Of a stretch of DNA of 24,452 nucleotides, positions 7,281 to 14,418 are shown piece by piece. Each line of letters begins with the position of its first letter. The first letter of the stretch is position 1. This DNA is from an uncultured Bacilli bacterium (lineage in GTDB: Bacteria > Bacillota_I > Bacilli_A > RF39 > UBA660), in contig CAKPTA010000013.1 of NCBI GenBank assembly GCA_934190785.1, positions 1 to 24,452 on the forward strand, written 5' to 3'. The notes beneath the pieces are model-generated. The model ran no database searches. It saw only the letters and a program-made list of their open reading frames with translations, and had not been told where the DNA came from. The position numbers were made by a program, and so were the translations under genes.

Positions 7281-7648
7281 AAAAAAATAATACTTTATAA
7301 GCCATGTTCTGTACCTAAAAATAGGTGGCAAACATTTATCTACCTGAATTATCAAGTCCCATAAGAAGTTATCTTTCCCTCTTATTAGGTTCCCCTACCA
7401 AAATTTGGGTTTCTCACTCGTGGGGTTTACCCGTTCCATTTTCTCCGTTTCCAGATTCATCGTCACTATGGCACTTTTATACCTACTATAACCATATCAA
7501 AGACTTAGGTTACATCGGAGCCGTTAAGTAAAACTTACCATAGGTTATTTATTCCCTATGCACGAACACTATAATCATCACAGATTATGTGAGCATGGAC
7601 TTTCCTCTACATTACAAAGAATGCAGCGTTTGCCCAAGTATTATTCTT
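7281..7648 (-). ncRNA. rnpB: RNase P RNA, Bacillus (type B) class
   Basis: The catalytic RNA of RNase P matures tRNA 5' ends. On the minus strand the diagnostic pieces appear in order: GAGGAAAGTCCATGCTCAC near the 5' end (about 7590-7608), GTAGTGTTCGTGC-like P10/11 sequence, the CGGGTAAACCCC...GAGAAACCCAAATTTTGGTAGGGGAACC core (about 7393-7440), and ACAGAACATGGCTTATA at the 3' end. AATAATACTT at the 5' end pairs with AAGTATTATT at the 3' end to form helix P1. P1 is followed by a T-run, so it may also act as the terminator. gpsB lies immediately upstream, as in B. subtilis. The exact ends are inferred from P1. Confidence 0.97.
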
Positions 7649-7967
7649 TTCCATATATAATTTTTTCTAAATTTGAAAGTCTGCGAAGTAAATCAGCATT
7701 TGATACACCTGAATTACCAGATTCATCTTGTAACACAGAAAGTTTTGTTCTTAAGTTTCTAATTTCTTGTTTAAGTTTAATATTGTCTTCAATTAAATCT
7801 TTTTTTTCATTTTCAATTTCTTTAATAATCGTATAAAATTCTTCATAATCACGAATAACAATATCCAAAAACTTATCAACTTCTTGTGGTCTATAACCTC
7901 TAGTATCTACTTTAAATTCTTTCTCAAGTATATCTTTACCTGTAAGTAAAATTCGATCCTGATACAT
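7641..7967 (-). CDS. gpsB: Cell-division/wall-synthesis coordinator GpsB, 108 aa
   Basis: GpsB is a DivIVA-like coiled-coil adaptor that directs class A PBPs and other wall enzymes to the septum and sidewall. The N-terminal membrane- and PBP-binding region is typical: ILEKEFKVDTRGYRPQEVDKFLD at residues about 13-35. It is followed by a coiled coil (about 36-80) and a short C-terminal trimerisation segment (NADLLRRLSNLEKIIYG). Length matches the family (about 100-115 aa). The SD is GAGGTGAGG, and TTGACA lies upstream at 8017-8022, although no good -10 is at the right distance. Its stop codon falls inside the 5' strand of rnpB helix P1. The PBP it may partner is encoded just beyond recU. Confidence 0.95.
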   Translation of the reverse strand: MYQDRILLTGKDILEKEFKVDTRGYRPQEVDKFLDIVIRDYEEFYTIIKEIENEKKDLIEDNIKLKQEIRNLRTKLSVLQDESGNSGVSNADLLRRLSNLEKIIYGKE

Positions 7968-8033
7968 AAAGCCTCACCTCTCATACCACATATATTTTCT
8001 CAAATAAATAGAATTTTGTCAATGTGTATCAAA

Positions 8034-8078
8034 AAAAAGAACTACCCTTTTAATTTATTTATAAAAGTAGTTCTTTTT
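8034..8078. terminator. Long stem-loop terminator upstream of gpsB
   Basis: A 12-bp perfect stem AAAAAGAACTAC/GTAGTTCTTTTT has a further CTTTTA...TAAAAG pairing inside and T-runs on both strands. On the minus strand it ends the small ORF at 8042-8140, whose stop codon lies in the stem. It separates that ORF from gpsB. Confidence 0.75.
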
Positions 8079-8140
8079 ATATATTTTACATCTTCCATCA
8101 TTTCATCAAATATAAAATTTATATGATTATAAAGTTCCAC
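8042..8140 (-). CDS. Putative small protein, 32 aa
   Basis: Read on the minus strand, GTG is preceded by AGGTGAT with a 3-nt gap. The same arrangement is used by confident genes in this window. The frame gives MELYNHINFIFDEMMEDVK then YIKRTTFINKLKG and stops with TAG inside a strong terminator stem. The peptide is half acidic, half basic, with hydrophobic residues spaced as in an amphipathic helix, and has no membrane segment. I know no family for it. The SD, frame and terminator together favour a real short gene. It could instead be a leader peptide in front of gpsB, but it has no run of one amino acid that would suggest attenuation. Confidence 0.45.
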   Translation of the reverse strand: MELYNHINFIFDEMMEDVKYIKRTTFINKLKG

Positions 8141-8216
8141 TCTATCACCTCACAAGATGACTTTAACACAATTAATAACAAGATATAACAATATCGACAA
8201 AACTAGAAAAAAATAG

Positions 8217-8259
8217 AAGTATATAAATGAAAAATGACAATTTATTCATTTATATACTT
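8217..8259. repeat. Perfect 15-bp inverted repeat between the small ORF and recU
   Basis: AAGTATATAAATGAA (8217-8231) and its complement TTCATTTATATACTT (8245-8259) flank a 13-nt loop. On the minus strand the hairpin is followed by CTATTTTTTTC, so it could terminate transcripts running antisense to recU. It could also be a protein-binding site, since it ends 5 nt before the proposed recU -35. Confidence 0.6.
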
Positions 8260-8264
8260 TATAG

Positions 8265-8293
8265 TGGAAAAAATATACAAAATATAGTATAAT
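8265..8293 (+). promoter_or_regulatory. Probable promoter of recU-PBP
   Basis: A perfect TATAAT lies at 8288-8293, with a weak TGGAAA (8265-8270) 17 nt upstream. The start site would be near 8300, leaving almost no leader before the recU SD. Confidence 0.5.
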
Positions 8294-8309
8294 ACCATTG
8301 GTGAAGCAA

Positions 8310-8876
8310 ATGAAATATCCATCTGGAATAGCAAAATGTAAAAGTAAAACAATAAACTATGGAAATCGTGGAATGTTATTTGAAAATGAAATTAATGAAA
8401 CAAATTCATATTATTTAAATAACAATATTGCTATAATTTATAAAAAGCCTACTCCAATAACAGTTACTAAAGTAGACTTTCATTCAAGGAGAGACGCTAT
8501 TATAAAAGAGGCATATTTCAAAACACCATCAACAACTGATTATAATGGTATATACAAAGGAAAATATATAGACTTTGAGGCAAAAGAAACAAAGCTTGAA
8601 TATTTTCCACTTAGAAACATTCATGAACATCAAATAGACCATTTAAAGAGAATAGTTTATCATGGAGGGATTGGATTTTTACTAGTATATTTCAGTAAAT
8701 TTGATAAAATATTCTTTTTATCAGCCGAAAAACTGTTTTTCTTTCTAGATAATTATGTAAAGAAAACTATTCCTCTTGAATATTTTGAAAAAGAAGGATA
8801 TTTGATTAAGTTTAAAATAAATCCACGTATCGATTACTTAAATATTATCGATAAAATATATTTTAAAGGAGATTAA
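8310..8876 (+). CDS. recU: Holliday-junction resolvase RecU, 188 aa
   Basis: RecU is the Gram-positive Holliday-junction nuclease used in recombinational repair and chromosome segregation. The family signature is clear: MKYPSGIAKCKSKTINYGNRG at the start, the catalytic block ITVTKVDFHSR, then AYFKTPSTTDYNGIYKGKY and IDFEAKET (nuclease-fold Asp/Glu/Lys residues), then HEHQIDHLKRI and GGIGFLLVYFS. Length is close to the usual 190-206 aa. ATG at 8310 is chosen because GGTGA lies 5 nt upstream; in-frame TTG (8298) and GTG (8301) starts exist, and the short leader makes them possible. The PBP gene begins 2 nt after its stop, the same pairing as recU-ponA in B. subtilis. Confidence 0.96.
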   Translation: MKYPSGIAKCKSKTINYGNRGMLFENEINETNSYYLNNNIAIIYKKPTPITVTKVDFHSRRDAIIKEAYFKTPSTTDYNGIYKGKYIDFEAKETKLEYFPLRNIHEHQIDHLKRIVYHGGIGFLLVYFSKFDKIFFLSAEKLFFFLDNYVKKTIPLEYFEKEGYLIKFKINPRIDYLNIIDKIYFKGD

Positions 8877-8877
8877 T

Positions 8878-11742
8878 ATGAAAGAATTTATAAAGGGAAA
8901 TAAAGAAAGTGTAACAATTATATTTGTGAGTATAATAGCGTTTATTGTAGGTTGTTTTGGAATTGGTTTTATAAAATCATTTCTTATTATAGGATTACTT
9001 GACGCTATTGTATTTTTATATCCAGTCTTAGTAAATAAATTTAAAGGAAAGGAGAAACCTACTATGGAACATATCAAAAAAGAAGTACAAAATAAAATAA
9101 ATAATGAATTAATAAAGAAAAAGCAACCAAAAGAAAAAAATACTAATAAAAAGAAAAAAACAATAAAAATAATTATAACAGTTCTTTTATCACTTTTTAT
9201 TGCAGGTATTGTTTTATTTGGAATATTCTGGGGATATGTTGTAGCTAACTCACCTCACTTTAATCCTAAAGCATTATATCAGCAAGAATCAACTGTTTTA
9301 TATGATAAAAATGGAAAAGTATTTAAAAAATTAGGTGTTGAAAAAAGAGAAAATATCACTTATGATGAGCTTCCTGAAGTATTAGTTAACGCTATTATTG
9401 CAACAGAAGATTCAAGATTCTTCCAACATAATGGATTTGACTTACCTCGTTTCATGAAAGCAAGTTTTCAAGCCTTATTAGGACATGATGGTGGTGGTGC
9501 CTCAACACTTACAATGCAACTTTCAAAAAATGCATACACATCAAAAAAAATAAGTATCGTAAGAAAATTCACAGATATTTATATGGCAATATTCCAGATT
9601 GAAAAAGAATATACAAAACAAGAAATCCTTGAATTTTATGTGAATTACCCATATCTAGGTGGTGGTGCTTGGGGAGTTGAACAAGCATGTCAAACATATT
9701 TTGGAAAATCAGCTAAAGATATTAATCTTGCTGAGGCAGCTATGATAGCTGGTTTATTCCAATCACCTGGAGGATATGATCCAACAATGTATCCTGAAAA
9801 AGCAGAAAAAAGACGTAACACTGTTTTATATCTAATGGAAAGACATGGATACATAACAAAAGAACAAAGAGAAGAAGCAAGTAAACTTACTGTTGATAAA
9901 TTGCTTGTAAAAAATACAAATACTGATTCAAGCTCTTCAACAAATAAATATGACGACTTTGTAGACACTGTTGTCCGTGAAGTTCGTCTAAATACAGAAA
10001 AAGATCCATACACAGTGCCAATGGAAATCTATACAACAATGGATCCTGATGCACAAGAATATGTTTCTAAAGTTATGTCAGGAGAATTATTTACATGGGA
10101 AAATGATGATGTTGACGCAGGAATTGCAGTTGTTGATGTCAAAACAGGTGGAGTTATGGCCATTGGAGGAATAAGACCTAATCATAGAACTGGTGAAGGA
10201 TCATACAATTTTGCCGTTCAAACAAATAAACAAATTGGTTCTACATCAAAGCCAATCTATGATTATGCGACTGGTATTGAATATGAAAATTGGTCCACTG
10301 GTAAACTATTTGTTGATGAACCATATACATATTCAGATGGAACATCAATTAGTAACTGGGACGGGCAATATAAAGGTAATATGACAATGCGTGAAGCATT
10401 AGCACAATCAAGAAATATACCAGCACTAAAAGCTTTCCAACAAAATAAAAATGCTAATATTAAAACAATGGCACTAAACCTAGGATTACATCCAGAAGTA
10501 GCATCTAATGGTATTTTACATGAAGCACATGCAATTGGAGGATATACTGGAGAGTCTCCATTAACTATGGCGGCTGCCTATGCAGCATTCGCAAATGAAG
10601 GTGTTTACACTTCTCCATATAGTTATACTAAAATCGTTTATAGAGATTCAGGAGAAACAGTTGAAACAACTATCAATAAAACAAAAGCAATGAGTACTGA
10701 AACAGCATACATGATGACAAGTTTATTACAAGATTCAGCTAAATATGGTCTTGGAAATCAATATAACATTGGTGGAGCTATATATGGAGCTAAAACAGGT
10801 ACATCAAACTTTGATACAGCAACTAAAACTGCTAAAAACTTACGTAGTGATGCTGTTAATGATTTATGGGTTAATGGTACATCACCAGACTATGCAATAT
10901 CTGTATGGTATGGATATAAAGAAGTAAAGAAGAATCCAGAACATATTAGTACAGTTAATACAATTCAACACAGAAAATTATTCCAAGCAGTTGCTAGAGG
11001 AATATTTAAACAAGGTAGTAATTTTAACAAACCTGATGGCGTTGTTGAAGTTGAAATTGAAAAATACACAGACCCAATTAAATTAGCAAGTGACCAAACA
11101 CCAAGCTATTTACGTTCAACAGAATTATTTAAAAAAGGATATGAGCCTACAGAAGTATCTACAAAATATATTCAACTTGAAAATGTTACAAATCTAAAAG
11201 GAACATTATCTGGTAAGACTGCTAACTTATCATGGACAGCAGTTTCTAAACAAAATGATGCTGATAACAGTTGGGGAGATATTGTTTATAAGATATATGA
11301 AAATACAAGTGGACAATTGAAACTTATAAATACAGTATCTACTAATAGTGCTAAAATAGATATAGCAACTGGTGGAAAACATAAATATGTAATTAAAACT
11401 GCATATCAAAATTATGAAGGAAATATGAGTAGTGGTAATGAAGTAACAGTAGAACTTCCAGAAGATGCCACATTCACTCTTAATGGTGGCAATAGTATTA
11501 CAGTTGAAGTTGGTAGCTCATTTACCGATCCTGGATACAAAGTAATGTCTGGATCTACAGATGTTACTAGTAAAGCTAAACTACAAAGTAAAGTTATAAC
11601 AGATTCTATAGCTGGAAAAGAAGTTTCGACAATTGATACTTCAAGTGTTAAAACATATACTATAAACTATACAATTGAATACGATGGTAATGTTAAAGTA
11701 TTAACACGTTCTGTAATTGTAACAGCTACTAAAGTACAATAA
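8878..11742 (+). CDS. ponA: Class A penicillin-binding protein (PBP1-type), 954 aa, with extra N-terminal membrane hairpin and FN3/Ig tail
   Basis: This is a bifunctional peptidoglycan synthase. Residues 12-50 form two hydrophobic segments not usual in this family. A Lys-rich linker follows, then the canonical anchor helix at about 96-118. The GT51 glycosyltransferase domain (about 130-310) has catalytic Glu177 in IIATEDSRFFQHNGFD and the GGASTLTMQLSKN motif. The transpeptidase domain (about 395-700) has Ser455-Thr-Ser-Lys458, Ser511-Arg-Asn513 and Lys639-Thr-Gly. A fibronectin type III domain (about 765-860) and a DUF5011-like Ig domain (about 865-952) follow. The SD AAGGAG lies 7 nt before the ATG. 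A second in-frame ATG at 9064 has its own AAAGGAG and would give an 892-aa form with only the canonical anchor. It is cotranscribed with recU and ends at a strong terminator. Confidence 0.97.
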   Translation: MKEFIKGNKESVTIIFVSIIAFIVGCFGIGFIKSFLIIGLLDAIVFLYPVLVNKFKGKEKPTMEHIKKEVQNKINNELIKKKQPKEKNTNKKKKTIKIIITVLLSLFIAGIVLFGIFWGYVVANSPHFNPKALYQQESTVLYDKNGKVFKKLGVEKRENITYDELPEVLVNAIIATEDSRFFQHNGFDLPRFMKASFQALLGHDGGGASTLTMQLSKNAYTSKKISIVRKFTDIYMAIFQIEKEYTKQEILEFYVNYPYLGGGAWGVEQACQTYFGKSAKDINLAEAAMIAGLFQSPGGYDPTMYPEKAEKRRNTVLYLMERHGYITKEQREEASKLTVDKLLVKNTNTDSSSSTNKYDDFVDTVVREVRLNTEKDPYTVPMEIYTTMDPDAQEYVSKVMSGELFTWENDDVDAGIAVVDVKTGGVMAIGGIRPNHRTGEGSYNFAVQTNKQIGSTSKPIYDYATGIEYENWSTGKLFVDEPYTYSDGTSISNWDGQYKGNMTMREALAQSRNIPALKAFQQNKNANIKTMALNLGLHPEVASNGILHEAHAIGGYTGESPLTMAAAYAAFANEGVYTSPYSYTKIVYRDSGETVETTINKTKAMSTETAYMMTSLLQDSAKYGLGNQYNIGGAIYGAKTGTSNFDTATKTAKNLRSDAVNDLWVNGTSPDYAISVWYGYKEVKKNPEHISTVNTIQHRKLFQAVARGIFKQGSNFNKPDGVVEVEIEKYTDPIKLASDQTPSYLRSTELFKKGYEPTEVSTKYIQLENVTNLKGTLSGKTANLSWTAVSKQNDADNSWGDIVYKIYENTSGQLKLINTVSTNSAKIDIATGGKHKYVIKTAYQNYEGNMSSGNEVTVELPEDATFTLNGGNSITVEVGSSFTDPGYKVMSGSTDVTSKAKLQSKVITDSIAGKEVSTIDTSSVKTYTINYTIEYDGNVKVLTRSVIVTATKVQ

Positions 11743-11773
11743 AAAGTCAAGCAAATGCTTGACTTTATTTTTT
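11743..11773. terminator. Bidirectional terminator between the PBP gene and nth
   Basis: A 10-bp stem AAAGTCAAGC/GCTTGACTTT has an AAAT loop, followed on the plus strand by ATTTTTTATT. The nth stop codon lies at its right edge. Confidence 0.88.
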
Positions 11774-12388
11774 ATTATCTTTTATACATATATCACTAAA
11801 TGGACATGTATCACAAATAGGATTTCTAGCTTTACAATAATATCTACCAAAAAGAAGAAGTTGATGATGCAACCTATTTAAACGACTTCTATCCAACTTT
11901 TTCATAAGTTTTTTTTCAATTGTTAAAACATCATCCCCTTCTTTAGCAAGCCCAAGTCTAATACTTACCCTAGCTACATGCGTATCAACAGCAATACAAG
12001 GAACATCATATAAAATACTCAAAACAACATTTGTCGTTTTTCTTCCAACCCCAGGAAGACTTTCCAAATAAGCTCTATTATTAGGAACAACACCATTATA
12101 ATCATTTAATAGACATTTAGCTATTGAAACAACATTTGAAGCTTTTTTAGAATATGTACCTAAAGGTCGAATAATATTCTTTATATCATCAGTATCAGCA
12201 AAAGCAAGTGCTGAAATAGTAGGATATTTAGAAAAAAGTATAGCGGTTACCTCATTAACCCTTTTATCCGTTGTTTGTGCACTCAACATTACTGCAATAA
12301 GGAGTTCATAATCAGAAGAATAATTAAGCTCACATACAGGATTTGGGATTAAATTATCTAATTTACTATAAAAATTATTCGGAATCAT
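11765..12388 (-). CDS. nth: Endonuclease III (DNA glycosylase/AP lyase), 207 aa
   Basis: Endonuclease III removes oxidised pyrimidines and cleaves abasic sites in base-excision repair. The helix-hairpin-helix is LESLPGVGRKTTNVV at about 108-122, with catalytic Lys117. The catalytic Asp is Asp135 in AVDTHVARVS. The [4Fe-4S] loop is complete as C-x6-C-x2-C-x5-C (Cys185, 192, 195, 201). LLIAVMLSAQTTDKRVN near the N-terminus is also typical. Length matches E. coli Nth (211 aa). The start overlaps the end of dnaD by 14 nt and has no clear SD, so translation is probably coupled to dnaD, as in the conserved dnaD-nth operon. Confidence 0.97.
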   Translation of the reverse strand: MIPNNFYSKLDNLIPNPVCELNYSSDYELLIAVMLSAQTTDKRVNEVTAILFSKYPTISALAFADTDDIKNIIRPLGTYSKKASNVVSIAKCLLNDYNGVVPNNRAYLESLPGVGRKTTNVVLSILYDVPCIAVDTHVARVSIRLGLAKEGDDVLTIEKKLMKKLDRSRLNRLHHQLLLFGRYYCKARNPICDTCPFSDICIKDNKK

Positions 12389-13022
12389 TTAACCAGTCAT
12401 AATCAAATAGTTCTTTACGAGGTTGCTTTTTTATTTCAGGTTCTCTTTTACTTTGTAAAACAGCCTCTTTACTATTTAATCCTTTCTTCTTCCATTCATA
12501 TAAAATTTTATCAATATATCTAAGATTAGTTACACCATTAAAAACTGCTTCTTTTAATGCAAGAATAATAACCTCTTCCTTAAATTCAGCATCAAGCCAT
12601 CCATTTATAAGCTCATATTCAATTGGAGATAATGGTCTTCCAAATTCTTGTTCAAAATTATCATATATATTAGAACTCTTCTCTTCCTTTGCTTCAGACT
12701 CTTCATTTACAACAAAATAAGCAAGTTTAGTATATAAGTTATCTAAATTTATAAATTCCTCTCTTATATCACCTATTTTTTTTAATTCAATTGCTATAAG
12801 TCCATTAGTACTTAAAGTATCAACAATAGAAAGTACCTCTGGCATTGATAAAGACAAGTCAGAGCTAATTTGTTTTGGATTAAACTTTAAAGTTTTATCA
12901 TTCATTATATATATTAAAACAACTAAAGCTTTTTCATCAATATTAAGTTTTTTATATGTACATAAAAGTAACTTAGGAACTAAGAAATTATCTTTCATTA
13001 CTTGTATTAATTTATCCATCAT
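12375..13022 (-). CDS. dnaD: Primosomal protein DnaD, 215 aa
   Basis: DnaD works with DnaA, DnaB and DnaI to load the replicative helicase at oriC and at restart sites. The N-terminal winged-helix DDBH1 domain (about 1-100) contains LVVLIYIMND and PKQISSDLSLSMPEVLSIVDTL. The C-terminal DDBH2 domain (about 125-200) has FEQEFGRPLSPIEYELINGWL and the conserved YIDKILYEWKKKG motif that binds ssDNA. Length is near the 232 aa of B. subtilis DnaD. ATG at 13022 is chosen because GGTGAT lies 4 nt upstream; ATG at 13019 is equally possible. TATAAT further upstream on the minus strand lacks a convincing -35. Confidence 0.93.
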   Translation of the reverse strand: MMDKLIQVMKDNFLVPKLLLCTYKKLNIDEKALVVLIYIMNDKTLKFNPKQISSDLSLSMPEVLSIVDTLSTNGLIAIELKKIGDIREEFINLDNLYTKLAYFVVNEESEAKEEKSSNIYDNFEQEFGRPLSPIEYELINGWLDAEFKEEVIILALKEAVFNGVTNLRYIDKILYEWKKKGLNSKEAVLQSKREPEIKKQPRKELFDYDWLNDSE

Positions 13023-13086
13023 GTCAATCACCGCCCTTATTATACATTTTTTTAAATAAAAAGTATATCTTTTATTACATAAAACA

Positions 13087-13962
13087 TTAGTTATTCTCTT
13101 TTATTTTTGATGCTAACAAACACATATCAAGTGAATATTTATCTAAATATTCTAAAGGATTATCTTTAGTAAGTAAAAATCTTATAGCATTAATACTTTT
13201 AGTTTCAGCTCGTGTAAAAGGAAAATCAAAATTTATAAGAACTTGAGCCCATATACCAAGATAATTTTCACAATATTTAACATGACTTAAATTCAAATTT
13301 AAAACCTTATCTAAGTTATAATGTTTAAGTAAATTAATACCATGCATAACATTTTTTGATTTAAAAATCTTGTCAAGTTCAACTTTTTTTCTAAAATTAG
13401 AAAGATTTTTAACTTTATAACTATTATCATATATTGCTTTATCTAAATCTAAAGAAATTTTAAAATTAAGAATTGTTGCAAACCTAATAGCTCTAAGAAT
13501 TCGTAAATAGTCTTCATTTAATTTAAGAAAACTATCCCCTACACATCTAATAATTTTACTATCAATATCTTTCTTTGCACCATATAAATCAACATAATTA
13601 CCATCTTTATCAATCGCAAGTGTATTCATTATAAAATCTCTTCTAATTAAATCTTCAGAAAGTGTATCTACATAATCAAAGTGAATCAAAGAACGATTAC
13701 ATAAATACTCATATTCACGCCTAAAAGTAGTTACACTAAACTTATAACCTTTAAAATTTACAATTACACACCCATATTTAATATTAGATATATCTGAGTT
13801 TGAAAATATTTTGATAACTTCCATAGGCCTAGCATTTGTACATATATCAATATCAGTTGAAAATATACCCAAATATTTATCCCTTGGATAACCACCAATA
13901 ATATAAGCACTGTAAAAATTATTTTCTAACATACATAAAATTTCAATCGCAACTTCATACAT
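13087..13962 (-). CDS. CCA tRNA nucleotidyltransferase-like protein, shortened, 291 aa
   Basis: This is a class II nucleotidyltransferase that builds or repairs the tRNA 3' CCA end. The head domain motif A is IIGGYPRDKYLG then STDIDICT (residues about 21-43), with the two metal-binding Asp. Motif B is RRDFIMNTLAID, motif C/D is EDYLRILRAIRFA, and motif E is RKKVELDKI. The canonical GG-x-VRD is GGYPRD here, still with Arg-Asp. The protein ends about 100 residues earlier than B. subtilis Cca (397 aa), so the C-terminal body/tail that grips the tRNA is cut down. It could be a full CCA enzyme, an A- or CC-adding specialist, or a poly(A) polymerase-like enzyme. The SD is AAGGAG, 8 nt before the ATG. 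It lies just after the hup terminator. Confidence 0.88.
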   Translation of the reverse strand: MYEVAIEILCMLENNFYSAYIIGGYPRDKYLGIFSTDIDICTNARPMEVIKIFSNSDISNIKYGCVIVNFKGYKFSVTTFRREYEYLCNRSLIHFDYVDTLSEDLIRRDFIMNTLAIDKDGNYVDLYGAKKDIDSKIIRCVGDSFLKLNEDYLRILRAIRFATILNFKISLDLDKAIYDNSYKVKNLSNFRKKVELDKIFKSKNVMHGINLLKHYNLDKVLNLNLSHVKYCENYLGIWAQVLINFDFPFTRAETKSINAIRFLLTKDNPLEYLDKYSLDMCLLASKIKENN

Positions 13963-13980
13963 AAAATTACTCCTTAAAGA

Positions 13981-14000
13981 AAAAAAGGCAAACGCCTTTT
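13981..14000 (-). terminator. Rho-independent terminator of hup
   Basis: The stem AAAAGGC/GCCTTTT has a 4-nt loop and is followed on the minus strand by a T-run. It overlaps the hup stop codon. Confidence 0.85.
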
Positions 14001-14271
14001 AGTTTAATTCTTCTTTTAATTTTGAACCTGGTTTAACTGTAACAACTACTCTTGCAGGGATAGTAACAGCTTCTCCAGTTCTTGGATTACGTCCAGTAGA
14101 AGCATCTTTGTGTTTAGCTGTAAAAGTACAGAATCCAGTAATAGTTACTTTTTCAGATTCTTTTAATCCTTTTACGATACCTTTCATCATTGCATCTAAT
14201 GCTCTAGTAGCATCTGCCTTTGTTAATCCAGCTTCTTCAGCCATAAAACTTACTAAATCGCTTTTTGACAT
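13999..14271 (-). CDS. hup: HU-family nucleoid DNA-binding protein, 90 aa
   Basis: HU bends and compacts DNA as a dimer. The family pattern is complete: MSKSDLVSFMAEEAGLTKAD, a second helix ALDAMMKGIVKGLKESEKV, the beta-arm start GFCTFTAKHK, then GRNPRTGEAVTIPARVVVTVKPG with the Arg-Asn-Pro DNA-intercalating loop, and the final helix SKLKEELN. GFCTF has Cys where most HU proteins have Gly. Length is standard. The ATG has GGAGG upstream, and the gene has its own promoter and terminator, as expected for an abundant protein. Confidence 0.98.
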   Translation of the reverse strand: MSKSDLVSFMAEEAGLTKADATRALDAMMKGIVKGLKESEKVTITGFCTFTAKHKDASTGRNPRTGEAVTIPARVVVTVKPGSKLKEELN

Positions 14272-14315
14272 GTAATTTACCTCCTATAATGTTAAGCTAC
14301 GTTGCTTACACTTAA

Positions 14316-14344
14316 AGAATACCATATTTCCTATGTTAAATCAA
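14316..14344 (-). promoter_or_regulatory. Sigma-A-type promoter of hup
   Basis: On the minus strand TTGATT (14339-14344) and TATTCT (14316-14321) are separated by 17 nt. They lie about 45 nt upstream of the start codon. Confidence 0.65.
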
Positions 14345-14418
14345 TACTTTATAACATTATTAACCAATTTTTCATAGATAAATTACACACATTACTAGCT
14401 TTTCAACTTCAAAATATA

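Noticed and set aside
7325..7836. Plus-strand frames across rnpB and gpsB
   Set aside because: The region is RNase P RNA and gpsB on the minus strand.
7994..8022. gpsB promoter from TTGACA at 8017-8022
   Set aside because: The -35 is perfect but the hexamer 17 nt away (GAAAAT) is a poor -10; mentioned only under gpsB.
9690..10013. Minus-strand frame inside the PBP gene
   Set aside because: It lies within the GT51/transpeptidase coding sequence and has no SD or recognisable protein features.
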